A stretch of DNA of 64,000 nucleotides. Source: Chryseobacterium indologenes. Its GTDB lineage: Bacteria > Bacteroidota > Bacteroidia > Flavobacteriales > Weeksellaceae. Of this stretch, positions 35,921 through 44,117 are shown one piece after another. Both the position numbers and the translations under genes were made by a program. The notes beneath the pieces were generated by a model. That model saw only the letters and a list, made by a program, of their open reading frames with translations, did no database searches and was not told where the DNA came from. Location: NCBI RefSeq assembly GCF_002025665.1, contig NZ_CP018786.1, positions 1,302,001-1,366,000 on the forward strand, given 5' to 3'. Within the stretch, counting starts at the first letter, position 1. Every line of letters begins with the position of its first letter.

Positions 35921-38900
35921 TTAAAACATCTTCTGCCTTGGTAGCCTTATTTCATGTTCCTGAGGATAAGGCTTTCGCCAGGTCATACTAACATCTTCAT
36001 GTAGATTACGTTGAGCTTCCAAGGACTTTTCTTTATCCATAGAATATCTTGGATCAGGAATAAAAGGCATTTTAGCCATTTTATGAATAGTAACAGTAGG
36101 AAAGTGAAAATCTACTTCTACCGTTCCCAATAATAGATAGCAGCCACCACCCTGAAAAGGATATTCTTCAAGGCAGTTTGGAAAGTGAGCGGTATCAAAG
36201 TATTCTCCTTCAGCATCAATCCAGGTTCCAAAGTACATCGTTCCTTTTTTGGTAGGTACATGCTTTCTTGAAATCAGATAGGCCAGCATTTTAACCTGTT
36301 GTTTATGAAACTTCAATAAATCTTTTACTAAAACGGAACCTCTGTATCGGGTCTGTAATAAATCAAAAGGACTGAATGAAACCGGAAAGCCTAATATTTC
36401 TATTTCATCAAAAGCATCTTCAAACTTGTTTCTTTCTATAGTGGGAAGCTGATAATCTTTCTGAGGTTCTTCCAGTAAGGTCAGGTGTCTGAAAGCAACT
36501 TTAGTATTTTCTAACAGAAATCTTGATTCGATCAAAAGTTCATGCTTCTGCTTTCCGGTAAAACGGAATGCTCCTATAAAGATTAAAATTTGCAGTGTTT
36601 CAATACCAATAGGAATTCTTTTAACAAAGTTTTCCAGGGAAGTATACTCACCATTCTGAGTTCTTTCTTCAGGAATCAGCTGCGCTAATCTTGTTTCCAG
36701 CCTTTCAATATGCATCAATCCTAAATAAATATCAGAATCATAAACAGTCGTCTGATACTCACTTAAATTAACACAAGGATTATGGATTGAAGCTCCGGAC
36801 ATCCGGGCTTCATGAATATAGACTTCGGTTCTGTAGAATCCTCCGCCATTATTGATGGCTGAAACCATAAACTCAATAGGGAAGTAGACTTTCAGATATA
36901 AGCTCTGGTAGCTTTCTACGGCATAGGAAGCAGAATGTGCTTTACAGAATGAGTATCCTGCAAAAGATTCGATCTGCCGGTATACTTCCATAGATAACTT
37001 TTCGGGGTGTCCTAATCTTTTACAGGATTTAAAGAAGTTATCTTTTACTTTTTGTAATGCAGATAAAGATCTGCCTTTACCACTCATTGCTCTTCTCAGG
37101 ACATCACCATCAGGAGCTGATAATCCACCGAAATGCAGTGCAATTTTAATAACATCCTCCTGGTAGACCATGATACCATAGGTTTCCCCCAGTTCTTTTT
37201 CAAAAACCTCATGGAAATACTCAAATTTTGTGGGATTATTATGCCTGAAAATATATTCCCGCATCATTCCGCTTTGAGCCACTCCGGGTCTGATAATGGA
37301 AGAGGCCGCTACCAATACTTTGTAATTGTCACATTTCAGTCTTCTGAGTAATCCTCTCATGGCTGGTGATTCAATATAAAAACAACCGATGGTTTTTCCG
37401 GAACTTAAGAATTCATTACATTGGGCTTCGTCTTTTGAGAGAGATGTATCCCATATATCGATATCAATTCCTCTTTTTTCCTTTACCAGCTTTACCGTGT
37501 CGTTAATGGTACCTAACCCTCTTTGTGAGAGAATATCAAATTTTTCAAGGCCAATCTCTTCAGCAGTGTACATATCGAACTGTACAATCGGAAAACCTTT
37601 GGGAGGCATTTCCAATGCTGAATAATTGATGATAGGTTCTTCTGAGATCAGAATACCGCAGGAGTGCATGCTTCTCTGGTTAGGAAATTTTTCTAAGAGT
37701 TTTCCATAGTAATGAACCTGTCGGGATACCGAATTATTATCATGTTCTTGGATAGGCTTTGTTGCCAGATTATCAAGTTCCTCTTTCGGAAGTCCGAATA
37801 CTTTTCCTACTTCCCGAAAAATAGAGCGATATTTAAATTCAACATTGGTTCCGCAGAAAGCAACATGGTCTTTACCATATTTATCAAAAATATATTCCAG
37901 GATAATATCCCTGGCCTGCCAGCTCCAGTCTATGTCAAAATCCGGAGGTGTTTTACGGTTGAGGTTTAAAAACCTCTCAAAATAGAGATCCAGTTCCAGA
38001 GGGCATATATCAGTAATACCGATACAATAGCTGACAATGGAATTGGCTCCACTGCCTCTTCCTACATGCATAAATCCCATTCGATTGCTGTATTGGATAA
38101 TATCCCAGGTGATTAGAAAATAAGCACAGAAATTAAGCTGATCAATAACCGCTAATTCTTTATCCACCCTTTCTTTTGCCTGTAGATTGTCTTCGGAGTA
38201 TCTTTTTGAAAGGCCCTCATACGCTAACTTCTTTAAAAGCTCAAAATCATTTTCCCTGCTATCAGTGAAATGCTTTTTGTTTTTAGGGATTGAAAAGTCA
38301 AAATCAAAGTGGCAGCAATTAACAATATATTTTGTATTCTCAATGATTTGAGTAAAATTTTTAAATTGAGACAGAAGCTTTTTTTTATCAGTAAACATTT
38401 CATTGTCTTTACAGTAACGAGCTTCTGTAAGTTTACTGATCAATGTATTGTGATCGATAGCCCTTAGTATTTTATGAAGCTCATATTCTTCAGGAGTTGT
38501 AAAGGTAACGGGATGCAGGATGACCATTTTATGGATGAACGGTTTCAATTCAGGTTGAATTAAAAGGTTGAGCTGATCCTTTCTGATCCCAATAAATTCA
38601 TGATCCGATAACTTTTCAGGAATATTTTCCAGTGGATAAATAACAAAAGTATCTTTGAAATCAGGATTTACTTTAGGAATTTCAATGCCTTCACAGTTAT
38701 ATGCGGTTAAAAGCCTGTTAACTTCTGCAATGCTTTTTTGATTTTTAGCGAGGCAAATATAATACAGTTCATCCTGAACCCGTATTTCCACTCCGACAAT
38801 CGGTTTGATATTATACTCCTGGCAAAGTTTATAAAAATCATAGATCCCGGTAATGGTATTGATATCTGTAAGAGCTAAGGTTTTAATATTAAAATGTACA

Positions 38901-38974
38901 GCCTGCTGTACCAGATCTTGAATAGAAATAGTCCCATACCGAAGGCTGTGATAAGAATGACAATTCAGAAACAT
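35921..38974 (-). CDS. DnaE-type DNA polymerase III alpha-like, error-prone class
   Basis: A 1017-residue C-family DNA polymerase, shorter than the replicative DnaE of this phylum. The N-terminal PHP domain (HSYHSLRYGTISIQDLVQQA, LALTDINTITGIYDF) is followed by the palm with the catalytic Asp cluster PDFDIDW at residues 344-350 and HVGRGSGANS at 303-312. The fingers contain SYAVESYQSLYLKVYFPIEF, and the C-terminal region carries HhH and OB-like parts (LISRKHVPTKKGTMYFGTWI). It starts 7 bp after a DinB-like gene on the same strand, and a divergent XRE-S24 gene lies beyond. This matches DnaE2-type mutagenic repair cassettes, which act in lesion bypass. No ImuA-like gene is present. I give no symbol because the subtype is inferred. 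Confidence 0.9.
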   Translation of the reverse strand: MFLNCHSYHSLRYGTISIQDLVQQAVHFNIKTLALTDINTITGIYDFYKLCQEYNIKPIVGVEIRVQDELYYICLAKNQKSIAEVNRLLTAYNCEGIEIPKVNPDFKDTFVIYPLENIPEKLSDHEFIGIRKDQLNLLIQPELKPFIHKMVILHPVTFTTPEEYELHKILRAIDHNTLISKLTEARYCKDNEMFTDKKKLLSQFKNFTQIIENTKYIVNCCHFDFDFSIPKNKKHFTDSRENDFELLKKLAYEGLSKRYSEDNLQAKERVDKELAVIDQLNFCAYFLITWDIIQYSNRMGFMHVGRGSGANSIVSYCIGITDICPLELDLYFERFLNLNRKTPPDFDIDWSWQARDIILEYIFDKYGKDHVAFCGTNVEFKYRSIFREVGKVFGLPKEELDNLATKPIQEHDNNSVSRQVHYYGKLLEKFPNQRSMHSCGILISEEPIINYSALEMPPKGFPIVQFDMYTAEEIGLEKFDILSQRGLGTINDTVKLVKEKRGIDIDIWDTSLSKDEAQCNEFLSSGKTIGCFYIESPAMRGLLRRLKCDNYKVLVAASSIIRPGVAQSGMMREYIFRHNNPTKFEYFHEVFEKELGETYGIMVYQEDVIKIALHFGGLSAPDGDVLRRAMSGKGRSLSALQKVKDNFFKSCKRLGHPEKLSMEVYRQIESFAGYSFCKAHSASYAVESYQSLYLKVYFPIEFMVSAINNGGGFYRTEVYIHEARMSGASIHNPCVNLSEYQTTVYDSDIYLGLMHIERLETRLAQLIPEERTQNGEYTSLENFVKRIPIGIETLQILIFIGAFRFTGKQKHELLIESRFLLENTKVAFRHLTLLEEPQKDYQLPTIERNKFEDAFDEIEILGFPVSFSPFDLLQTRYRGSVLVKDLLKFHKQQVKMLAYLISRKHVPTKKGTMYFGTWIDAEGEYFDTAHFPNCLEEYPFQGGGCYLLLGTVEVDFHFPTVTIHKMAKMPFIPDPRYSMDKEKSLEAQRNLHEDVSMTWRKPYPQEHEIRLPRQKMF

Positions 38975-38981
38975 CTTATAC

Positions 38982-40124
38982 TTATTTTAATAAACCTGAG
39001 GCTCTTCCTACACTTGAAGTTCCAAATCTGTTCTTGATTTTATCCATTGTCTGATACAGTGATATCAACTCTTCCGTATCTTCAAAGAGATCCATTTGAT
39101 GGCATCCGTGAACCAGTCCGGTAAACTTTACTCCAACTAACCTGATTCTCATACGTCTGGTATATACTTTTTTAAAAAGTTCTAAAACATACCTGAGCAG
39201 GGTATGGTCAGCTGAGGTGTAAGGAATTCTGCATTGTTTGGTTTCCGTATCAAAATTGGCATAGCGGAGTTTTACCACTACTACCGATACCAGCCATTTC
39301 TCTGCCCGGAGCTGATAACAGAGTTTTTCAACCATTCCTGAGAGTATACTTTGAATCCCCTGAATATCTATAGTATCCTGAGTAAAAGTATCTTCTGTAG
39401 AAATGGATTTTCGTTCAGAGTAGGGAACGACAGGGGTTTCATCAATTCCGTGTGCTTTTTTCCAGAGTTCATTTCCGTTTTTACCAATCAGCTGTCCAAG
39501 CACATCAACAGGCATTTCAGAAAGGGTCTGTATCGTTCTGATCCCCAGTCTTGAGAGTAGCTGAAAGGTTACATCGCCGACCATAGGGATCTTCTTTACC
39601 GAAAGCGGGTTCAAAAATGATTGAATGTCAGGCTGTTTTACTTCAAACCTTCCGATAGGCTTCGATTCTCCCGTCCCGATTTTGGAGACGGTTTTATTGG
39701 CAGACAAGGCAAAACTTATCGGTAATCCTGTATTTTTCTGCACGCTTTCCGCTATTTCATGCGTCCATTTGTAACATCCAAAAAACTGATCCATTCCGGA
39801 AAGATCCAGATAAAATTCATCGATACTTGCCTTTTCAAGAACAGGTACTTTTTCCTGAATAATCTCCGTTACCATATGAGACATATTGGAATACATTTCC
39901 ATATCTCCTTTAATCACTTTAGCTTCGGGACATAACCGTAAAGCCATTTTAATCGGCATGGCACTTCTTACTCCGAAAAAACGGGTTTCATAAGAGCAGG
40001 ACGCCACTACACCACGGTCTCCACCTCCTATGATGACAGGCTTTTTCTCCAGTTCAGAGTTTTTCAGCCTTTCACAGGAAACAAAGAACGTATCCAAATC
40101 CATATGTACAATTGCTCTTTCCAT
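38982..40124 (-). CDS. Y-family DNA polymerase (DinB / UmuC type)
   Basis: A 380-residue translesion polymerase. The N-terminus (IVHMDLDTFFVSCERL, catalytic Asp9) and KASIDEFYLDLSG (residues 98-110, with SIDEF carrying the second catalytic pair) are typical for DinB. CSYETRFFGVRSAMPI is the conserved fingers motif, and HhH (MVGDVTFQLLSRLGIRTIQT) and little-finger domains follow. A clamp-binding motif is plausible at MDLF near the C-terminus (QMDLFED). It is the first gene of the operon with the DnaE-like polymerase (7-bp gap), transcribed divergently from the S24 regulator, whose likely operator lies in between. Confidence 0.92.
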   Translation of the reverse strand: MERAIVHMDLDTFFVSCERLKNSELEKKPVIIGGGDRGVVASCSYETRFFGVRSAMPIKMALRLCPEAKVIKGDMEMYSNMSHMVTEIIQEKVPVLEKASIDEFYLDLSGMDQFFGCYKWTHEIAESVQKNTGLPISFALSANKTVSKIGTGESKPIGRFEVKQPDIQSFLNPLSVKKIPMVGDVTFQLLSRLGIRTIQTLSEMPVDVLGQLIGKNGNELWKKAHGIDETPVVPYSERKSISTEDTFTQDTIDIQGIQSILSGMVEKLCYQLRAEKWLVSVVVVKLRYANFDTETKQCRIPYTSADHTLLRYVLELFKKVYTRRMRIRLVGVKFTGLVHGCHQMDLFEDTEELISLYQTMDKIKNRFGTSSVGRASGLLK

Positions 40125-40136
40125 GTGACAAAATTA

Positions 40137-40184
40137 GTTACGTTTTGAAACATATTTTGTATTTTTGTTGTCTAAAATTGTAAC
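40137..40184. promoter_or_regulatory. Divergent promoter and likely operator of the SOS module
   Basis: The 61-bp gap between the two start codons holds GTTAC (40137) and GTAAC (40180) as a wide inverted pair, the palindrome-like GTTTTGAAAC, and a plus-strand TATTTTTG box (40160-40167) that fits the TAnnTTTG -7 consensus. Binding by the S24 regulator is inferred. Confidence 0.5.
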
Positions 40185-40185
40185 A

Positions 40186-40962
40186 ATGTCAAAATTCTCT
40201 GATAACATCGTGTTTTTGAGAGGAAAGAAAAATATGACTCAGCAAGAGCTGGCAGATGTATTAATTCTTACCCGATCCAGATATGTCGCCTATGAGTATG
40301 GAAGAACAGAACCTCCTATTGAAATATTGCTTAGAATTTCAAAATTCTATAACATTAGCATCGATCTATTGCTAACTGTAGATGTCAGTAAATTTTCTGT
40401 CGATGAACTCATGGAGCTTCCTGAAAATAGGATTGTTCTGCCTATAAAGGTAGATCAGGATGGAAACAATCAGATTGAGATTATCCCCCAAAAAGCTTCT
40501 ATGGGTTACTTGAATGGCTATGGAGATCCGGAATACATAGAAAGTCTGGAGACCATATCATTACCTTTTTTAAAAGGGGGTAAGTTCAGGGCATTTCCAG
40601 CTGACGGAGATTCAATGCCCCCCTATAAGAACGGAACCTATATCGTCGGAAAATATGTAGAAAATCTTTCGGATTTGAAAACGGACAGAACGTATGTTTT
40701 CATTACCACCAATGATGGTATCAGTTACAAAAGGTTTCAGTTTCATGAAGCAGATGGTATATGGGTGAAGGCTGACAATCAATTTTATGAGCCTTATAAA
40801 ATTCCATTGCCTGAAATTAAAGAGATCTGGGAATTTGCCTGTAGTATTAACACCAAAGAATATGAACCTGATGAATTTTCAGAACATCATATTCAAAATT
40901 TTATCACAGAAATTAAAACCGATATCAAACAGATCAAAGAAAAAATGGGAGATAGGAATTGA
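40186..40962 (+). CDS. XRE-S24 (LexA-like) SOS-type repressor
   Basis: A 258-residue repressor. Residues 5-65 are an XRE HTH (KNMTQQELADVLILTRSRYV), and the C-terminal half is a LexA/S24 peptidase with catalytic Ser143 in GDSMPP and Lys182 in ISYKRFQ. The expected self-cleavage Ala-Gly is replaced by Met106-Gly107 (KASMGYLNG). Such proteins lose their DNA-binding domain by RecA-stimulated self-cleavage after DNA damage. Here it is placed to control the divergent DinB-DnaE operon. The ATG at 40186 is preferred to an upstream TTG-type start because it leaves the promoter box free. A two-hairpin terminator region follows. Confidence 0.88.
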   Translation: MSKFSDNIVFLRGKKNMTQQELADVLILTRSRYVAYEYGRTEPPIEILLRISKFYNISIDLLLTVDVSKFSVDELMELPENRIVLPIKVDQDGNNQIEIIPQKASMGYLNGYGDPEYIESLETISLPFLKGGKFRAFPADGDSMPPYKNGTYIVGKYVENLSDLKTDRTYVFITTNDGISYKRFQFHEADGIWVKADNQFYEPYKIPLPEIKEIWEFACSINTKEYEPDEFSEHHIQNFITEIKTDIKQIKEKMGDRN

Positions 40963-40994
40963 AACTATTTTGAGTAAATGGGCATAATCAAAAA

Positions 40995-41051
40995 CTTCCC
41001 CGAAGGGAAGTAAAAACACAAATGATGAAAAAAATCCCGTAGTAACGGGAT
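40995..41051 (+). terminator. Two adjacent hairpins
   Basis: CTTCCC CGAA GGGAAG followed by TAAAAA, and ATCCCG TAGTAA CGGGAT. Neither has a long T tract, so termination strength is uncertain. Confidence 0.5.
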
Positions 41052-41085
41052 ATTGCTAAGATAGATATTTTAATATAAACTGATC

Positions 41086-41697
41086 ATGACTCAATTGAGC
41101 TTATTTAATACAGAAGAGTTATATGAGTTTCCAAAAGATCTTTTGGAATACAAGGAAAACTTCCTGAATAGGGAAGAAGCTGACTTGCTTAAAAACAAAT
41201 TATTGGAAACCGCTCCCTGGGAACAGCGGACGCAGAAAATGTACGATAAGATGGTACTTACTCCAAGATTAACGGCCTGGTATGGTGATTCAAAGTATAA
41301 CGATTCTGAAGCAGATAAAAAGCCAACGAATCCATGGACTCCTGAATTGTTTTCATTAAAACAAAGAATTGAGAAGGAATTCGGCTGCCAGTTCAATGGC
41401 GTTTTGCTAAACCTATATCGTGATCATAATGATTCCGTTGCCTGGCATCGGGACAAGGAAAGCCGTTATGGTAAACGACCTGTTATTGCATCCATAAGTC
41501 TTGGACAAACCAGAAACTTTGATTTCAGAAAAAAAGACCATCACCAAAGCAAATACAGTTTACCACTCCCTCATGGTTCCTTACTTATTATGAAAGGTGA
41601 TCTTCAGGAAAGTTGGGAGCATCGGATCGCTAAGTCTACTGTTCCAATGAAAGAAAGAATTAATCTCACATTTCGTTTAATATTAACCAATCTTTAA
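41086..41697 (+). CDS. AlkB-like 2OG-Fe(II) dioxygenase
   Basis: A 203-residue AlkB-family protein, which removes alkyl groups from damaged bases by oxidation. The metal and 2-oxoglutarate residues are visible: His121 and Asp123 in WHRDKE, His179 in WEHRIAK, and Arg191/Arg197 in RINLTFR. The family motif LNLYRDHNDSVAWHRD is well conserved, and the length equals the family norm. It follows the SOS regulator on the same strand, consistent with a DNA damage module. Its last 15 bp overlap the end of the convergent gene at 41683. Confidence 0.9.
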   Translation: MTQLSLFNTEELYEFPKDLLEYKENFLNREEADLLKNKLLETAPWEQRTQKMYDKMVLTPRLTAWYGDSKYNDSEADKKPTNPWTPELFSLKQRIEKEFGCQFNGVLLNLYRDHNDSVAWHRDKESRYGKRPVIASISLGQTRNFDFRKKDHHQSKYSLPLPHGSLLIMKGDLQESWEHRIAKSTVPMKERINLTFRLILTNL

Positions 41698-42525
41698 GCT
41701 TTTGAAGACGGATTGATAATCGTTTTTAAGAGTTTCTTCATTTAAATGATATTTTCCAAAATTCAAATAAGAAAAGAAATCTTCATTTTGGAAATCTTTC
41801 AGGGCTTTGGGATAAAAATCATCAGTATTTAATATTTCAACAGTATCAGCATGTGTATTGAAATCGATAGTTTTATTAAAATTATTTTGATTACCATAAA
41901 ACCATTCTATACGAAGGGAGCCATTTATAATACTACCTGCAAAACCGGTATCATTGCCTTGTCCAACATAGATAGTTGATCCGAACGCAATATTGCTTCT
42001 ATACTTATTCTTTTGATCAAGCTTAAGATAATCAGTATAATCTTTAGTGGTCTTATTAAAGTATATCTTAATATAAAAATTACTTATATGTTCCTGTCCT
42101 AAGATGAAGAGTCTCAGTTGAGAAATATCTACATAATCTAGTAAATCACTTGTCATAATTTTGCATCCTGCATGCTTTGCAAAATAACGGTACAGATTCA
42201 TTTTAGACATCTTCCAATCATTACCAAAGATTTCTTGATAGTTAATTTGGTTTGTGGTTTCTATCATATTATTGATGAGATCAGTGCTCTCAAAGAATTT
42301 GGTATATGCAATATCTGCATTTCTTGTCTGGTTATTGTTACAGTCAATGCAGATCACTTTTGGAAATTTGATCAGTTTATCTTTTGGTGAGTTGAAAGGA
42401 TGGGAATTTTCTCCATCATAATAGATAGCATCAAATGACTTACCGAATTGACGTCTGATATCAGATGCCTTAAATTTATGTTCCTCAGAATTCGCTTCAT
42501 TATTTTGACATATCCAACATTTCAT
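41683..42525 (-). CDS. HNH-like zinc-binding protein
   Basis: A 280-residue protein that starts with a split zinc site: CWICQNNEANSEEHKFKASD followed by VICIDCNNNQTRNADIAYTK. The CxxC...EEH...CxxCNN pattern is typical of HNH-type nucleases and their degenerate relatives in defence and mobile elements. The rest is not recognised. It is the second gene of a minus-strand pair with the 345-residue protein, 15 bp downstream of it, and converges on the AlkB-like gene with a 15-bp overlap. Nuclease activity is inferred. Confidence 0.7.
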   Translation of the reverse strand: MKCWICQNNEANSEEHKFKASDIRRQFGKSFDAIYYDGENSHPFNSPKDKLIKFPKVICIDCNNNQTRNADIAYTKFFESTDLINNMIETTNQINYQEIFGNDWKMSKMNLYRYFAKHAGCKIMTSDLLDYVDISQLRLFILGQEHISNFYIKIYFNKTTKDYTDYLKLDQKNKYRSNIAFGSTIYVGQGNDTGFAGSIINGSLRIEWFYGNQNNFNKTIDFNTHADTVEILNTDDFYPKALKDFQNEDFFSYLNFGKYHLNEETLKNDYQSVFKSLKIG

Positions 42526-42540
42526 AGTTTTTCAAGGATT

Positions 42541-43578
42541 TTAAGAGGTTTGATTTTTTCGTTTTAAGTCTAAGATTTCTTTTATATTAGGAGGATATTC
42601 TCCATTAAAATATTCATAGATCAAGGGATTTCTAGAAAAAAAATGACCTGTCAGGTCTACCCAAGTTTCGATGGGTATTGTACCATTTATTTTAAACAAT
42701 TTTTTTGACTTTGACTTAATTTGTGAATGATCTTTTCTATTATAATTAAGGTCAGAATCTCGTCTTCGGAGATATTCTTCTTCAGTATAGAAATGAAAAG
42801 CTCCATCGAAATGTCTAAAACTAAGGGTGTTCATATCAAATTCTGCATGGATATATCTAACAGGAAAATAAATAATATCATCAATTTTTACTTTGATATG
42901 TTCACTTTTAAATTCTTCCGCCTGAAACGTTTTAATATTTTTTGATAAAGCCCATTTGATATCAAGAGAGTATGTATCTGCAAAGAAAAAATTAATTTCA
43001 GACTCATTAAAATCCGGTGATGGCCTTAGTTTTACCAATTGATCAGAAATGCTTTCTACATTTTGATTAAAAACAGAACCATACCAAGTATCTAGCTCTA
43101 AGATAGCCGCATTATTTACATCAATTTTTAAATTGTGCTGATCCAAGCTTATTTTTATTTCATCATAAACGGTAGGGTCTATATCCCAGAATTTATTAAT
43201 GAATCGGGGCTGGAAACCATTTAGCGAGGAGTAGCTACGTCGAAATAAAGGGTTAGCCATTGTTATATAATTATCTGCAAAAAAATAGCCGTCAGAGAAT
43301 ATTTGCTTTTTAAATTTAGAATTGAGCAGCTTATAATCTAAAAGACCGTCTTTATCAGGAAGTAGATCTTCATTTAACTTCAAAAGAATATCATGTGATT
43401 CAACAACAATGCCTGATATTTGGGTGTACCTAAAATCTTGAGTAGTTAATTCTATATTTTTACTCGCTGCAAAACGGATAAAGTCAAGAATTATTTTTTC
43501 ATTGTCTTTCAATGCCTTTTCTGCTTCTTTTTCCAGTTGCTTAATATAATTTTCTCTAAAATCAGACATTTCACTCAT
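42541..43578 (-). CDS. Hypothetical protein paired with HNH-like gene
   Basis: I do not recognise this 345-residue protein. It opens with a charged helix (FRENYIKQLEKEAEKALKDN) and has mixed alpha/beta segments (SIPIETWVDLTGHFF-like C-terminus, FADTYSLDIKWALSKN). No membrane or export signal is visible. The start may be at 43578 or four codons later. It is transcribed with the HNH-like gene (15-bp gap) and diverges from the mobile-element HTH gene, sharing a 160-bp promoter region. As a pair the two could form a small nuclease-plus-partner unit, but this is inference from position only. Confidence 0.7.
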   Translation of the reverse strand: MSEMSDFRENYIKQLEKEAEKALKDNEKIILDFIRFAASKNIELTTQDFRYTQISGIVVESHDILLKLNEDLLPDKDGLLDYKLLNSKFKKQIFSDGYFFADNYITMANPLFRRSYSSLNGFQPRFINKFWDIDPTVYDEIKISLDQHNLKIDVNNAAILELDTWYGSVFNQNVESISDQLVKLRPSPDFNESEINFFFADTYSLDIKWALSKNIKTFQAEEFKSEHIKVKIDDIIYFPVRYIHAEFDMNTLSFRHFDGAFHFYTEEEYLRRRDSDLNYNRKDHSQIKSKSKKLFKINGTIPIETWVDLTGHFFSRNPLIYEYFNGEYPPNIKEILDLKRKNQTS

Positions 43579-43662
43579 AATCGGTAGTCCTTACTATTAA
43601 ATGCTTTGTAAGTTACGATGCTTTTGGTTAAGATTCCATCATTCAATATTCTTTTTTCGTAA

Positions 43663-43676
43663 CTACGAAAAAGTAG
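43663..43676. promoter_or_regulatory. CTAC-N6-GTAG inverted repeat in divergent promoter region
   Basis: CTACGAAAAAGTAG lies 62 bp before the HTH gene at 43738. A decayed copy is kept in front of the ghost HTH gene at 33806. Confidence 0.45.
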
Positions 43677-43737
43677 TGATTTTATATGATTTCTCTTGTT
43701 CAATTTTACATCACCAGAAATCATAAAAATCACAGTT

Positions 43738-44019
43738 ATGAATATTGAAAGAACAGAATTTATAGCCTGGATGGAGAAAATCATGGAAAGATTTGACCTA
43801 CTGAAAGAGCAAATGCTTAAGAACCAGTCCAGATTTATAGAAGTAGACGGGGAACAGCTTCTGGATAACCAGGATGTTTTACAGCTTTTAAAGATAAGTT
43901 CCAGATCATTACAGCGGTACCGGACTGATAAAAAGCTGCCTTACTATACCATCAGCGGAAAGCTGTACTATAAGCTTTCTGATGTCCATCAACTGATCAG
44001 AGAATGTTTAAACTCTTGA
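43738..44019 (+). CDS. Mobile-element helix-turn-helix protein
   Basis: A 93-residue MerR/excisionase-like HTH protein of the kind found in Bacteroidota conjugative elements. A helical N-terminus (IERTEFIAWMEKIMERFDLL) is followed by LLDNQDVLQLLKISSRSLQR and then KKLPYYTISGKLYYKLSDVH, the wing segment of excisionase-type HTHs. I start it at 43738; the open frame extends 42 bp upstream through sequence that is also conserved in the ghost copy as non-coding leader. The DUF4099/DUF3945 and topB genes follow on the same strand, the usual order in such elements. Confidence 0.85.
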   Translation: MNIERTEFIAWMEKIMERFDLLKEQMLKNQSRFIEVDGEQLLDNQDVLQLLKISSRSLQRYRTDKKLPYYTISGKLYYKLSDVHQLIRECLNS

Positions 44020-44117
44020 TGGTAATAAGACATCAACAGCCAAATTATTCATCATCATTCCAACCTTTAGAATACTCTTAATTGAGCCAATATTTTGGTT
44101 CCATTAAATGAAATACA

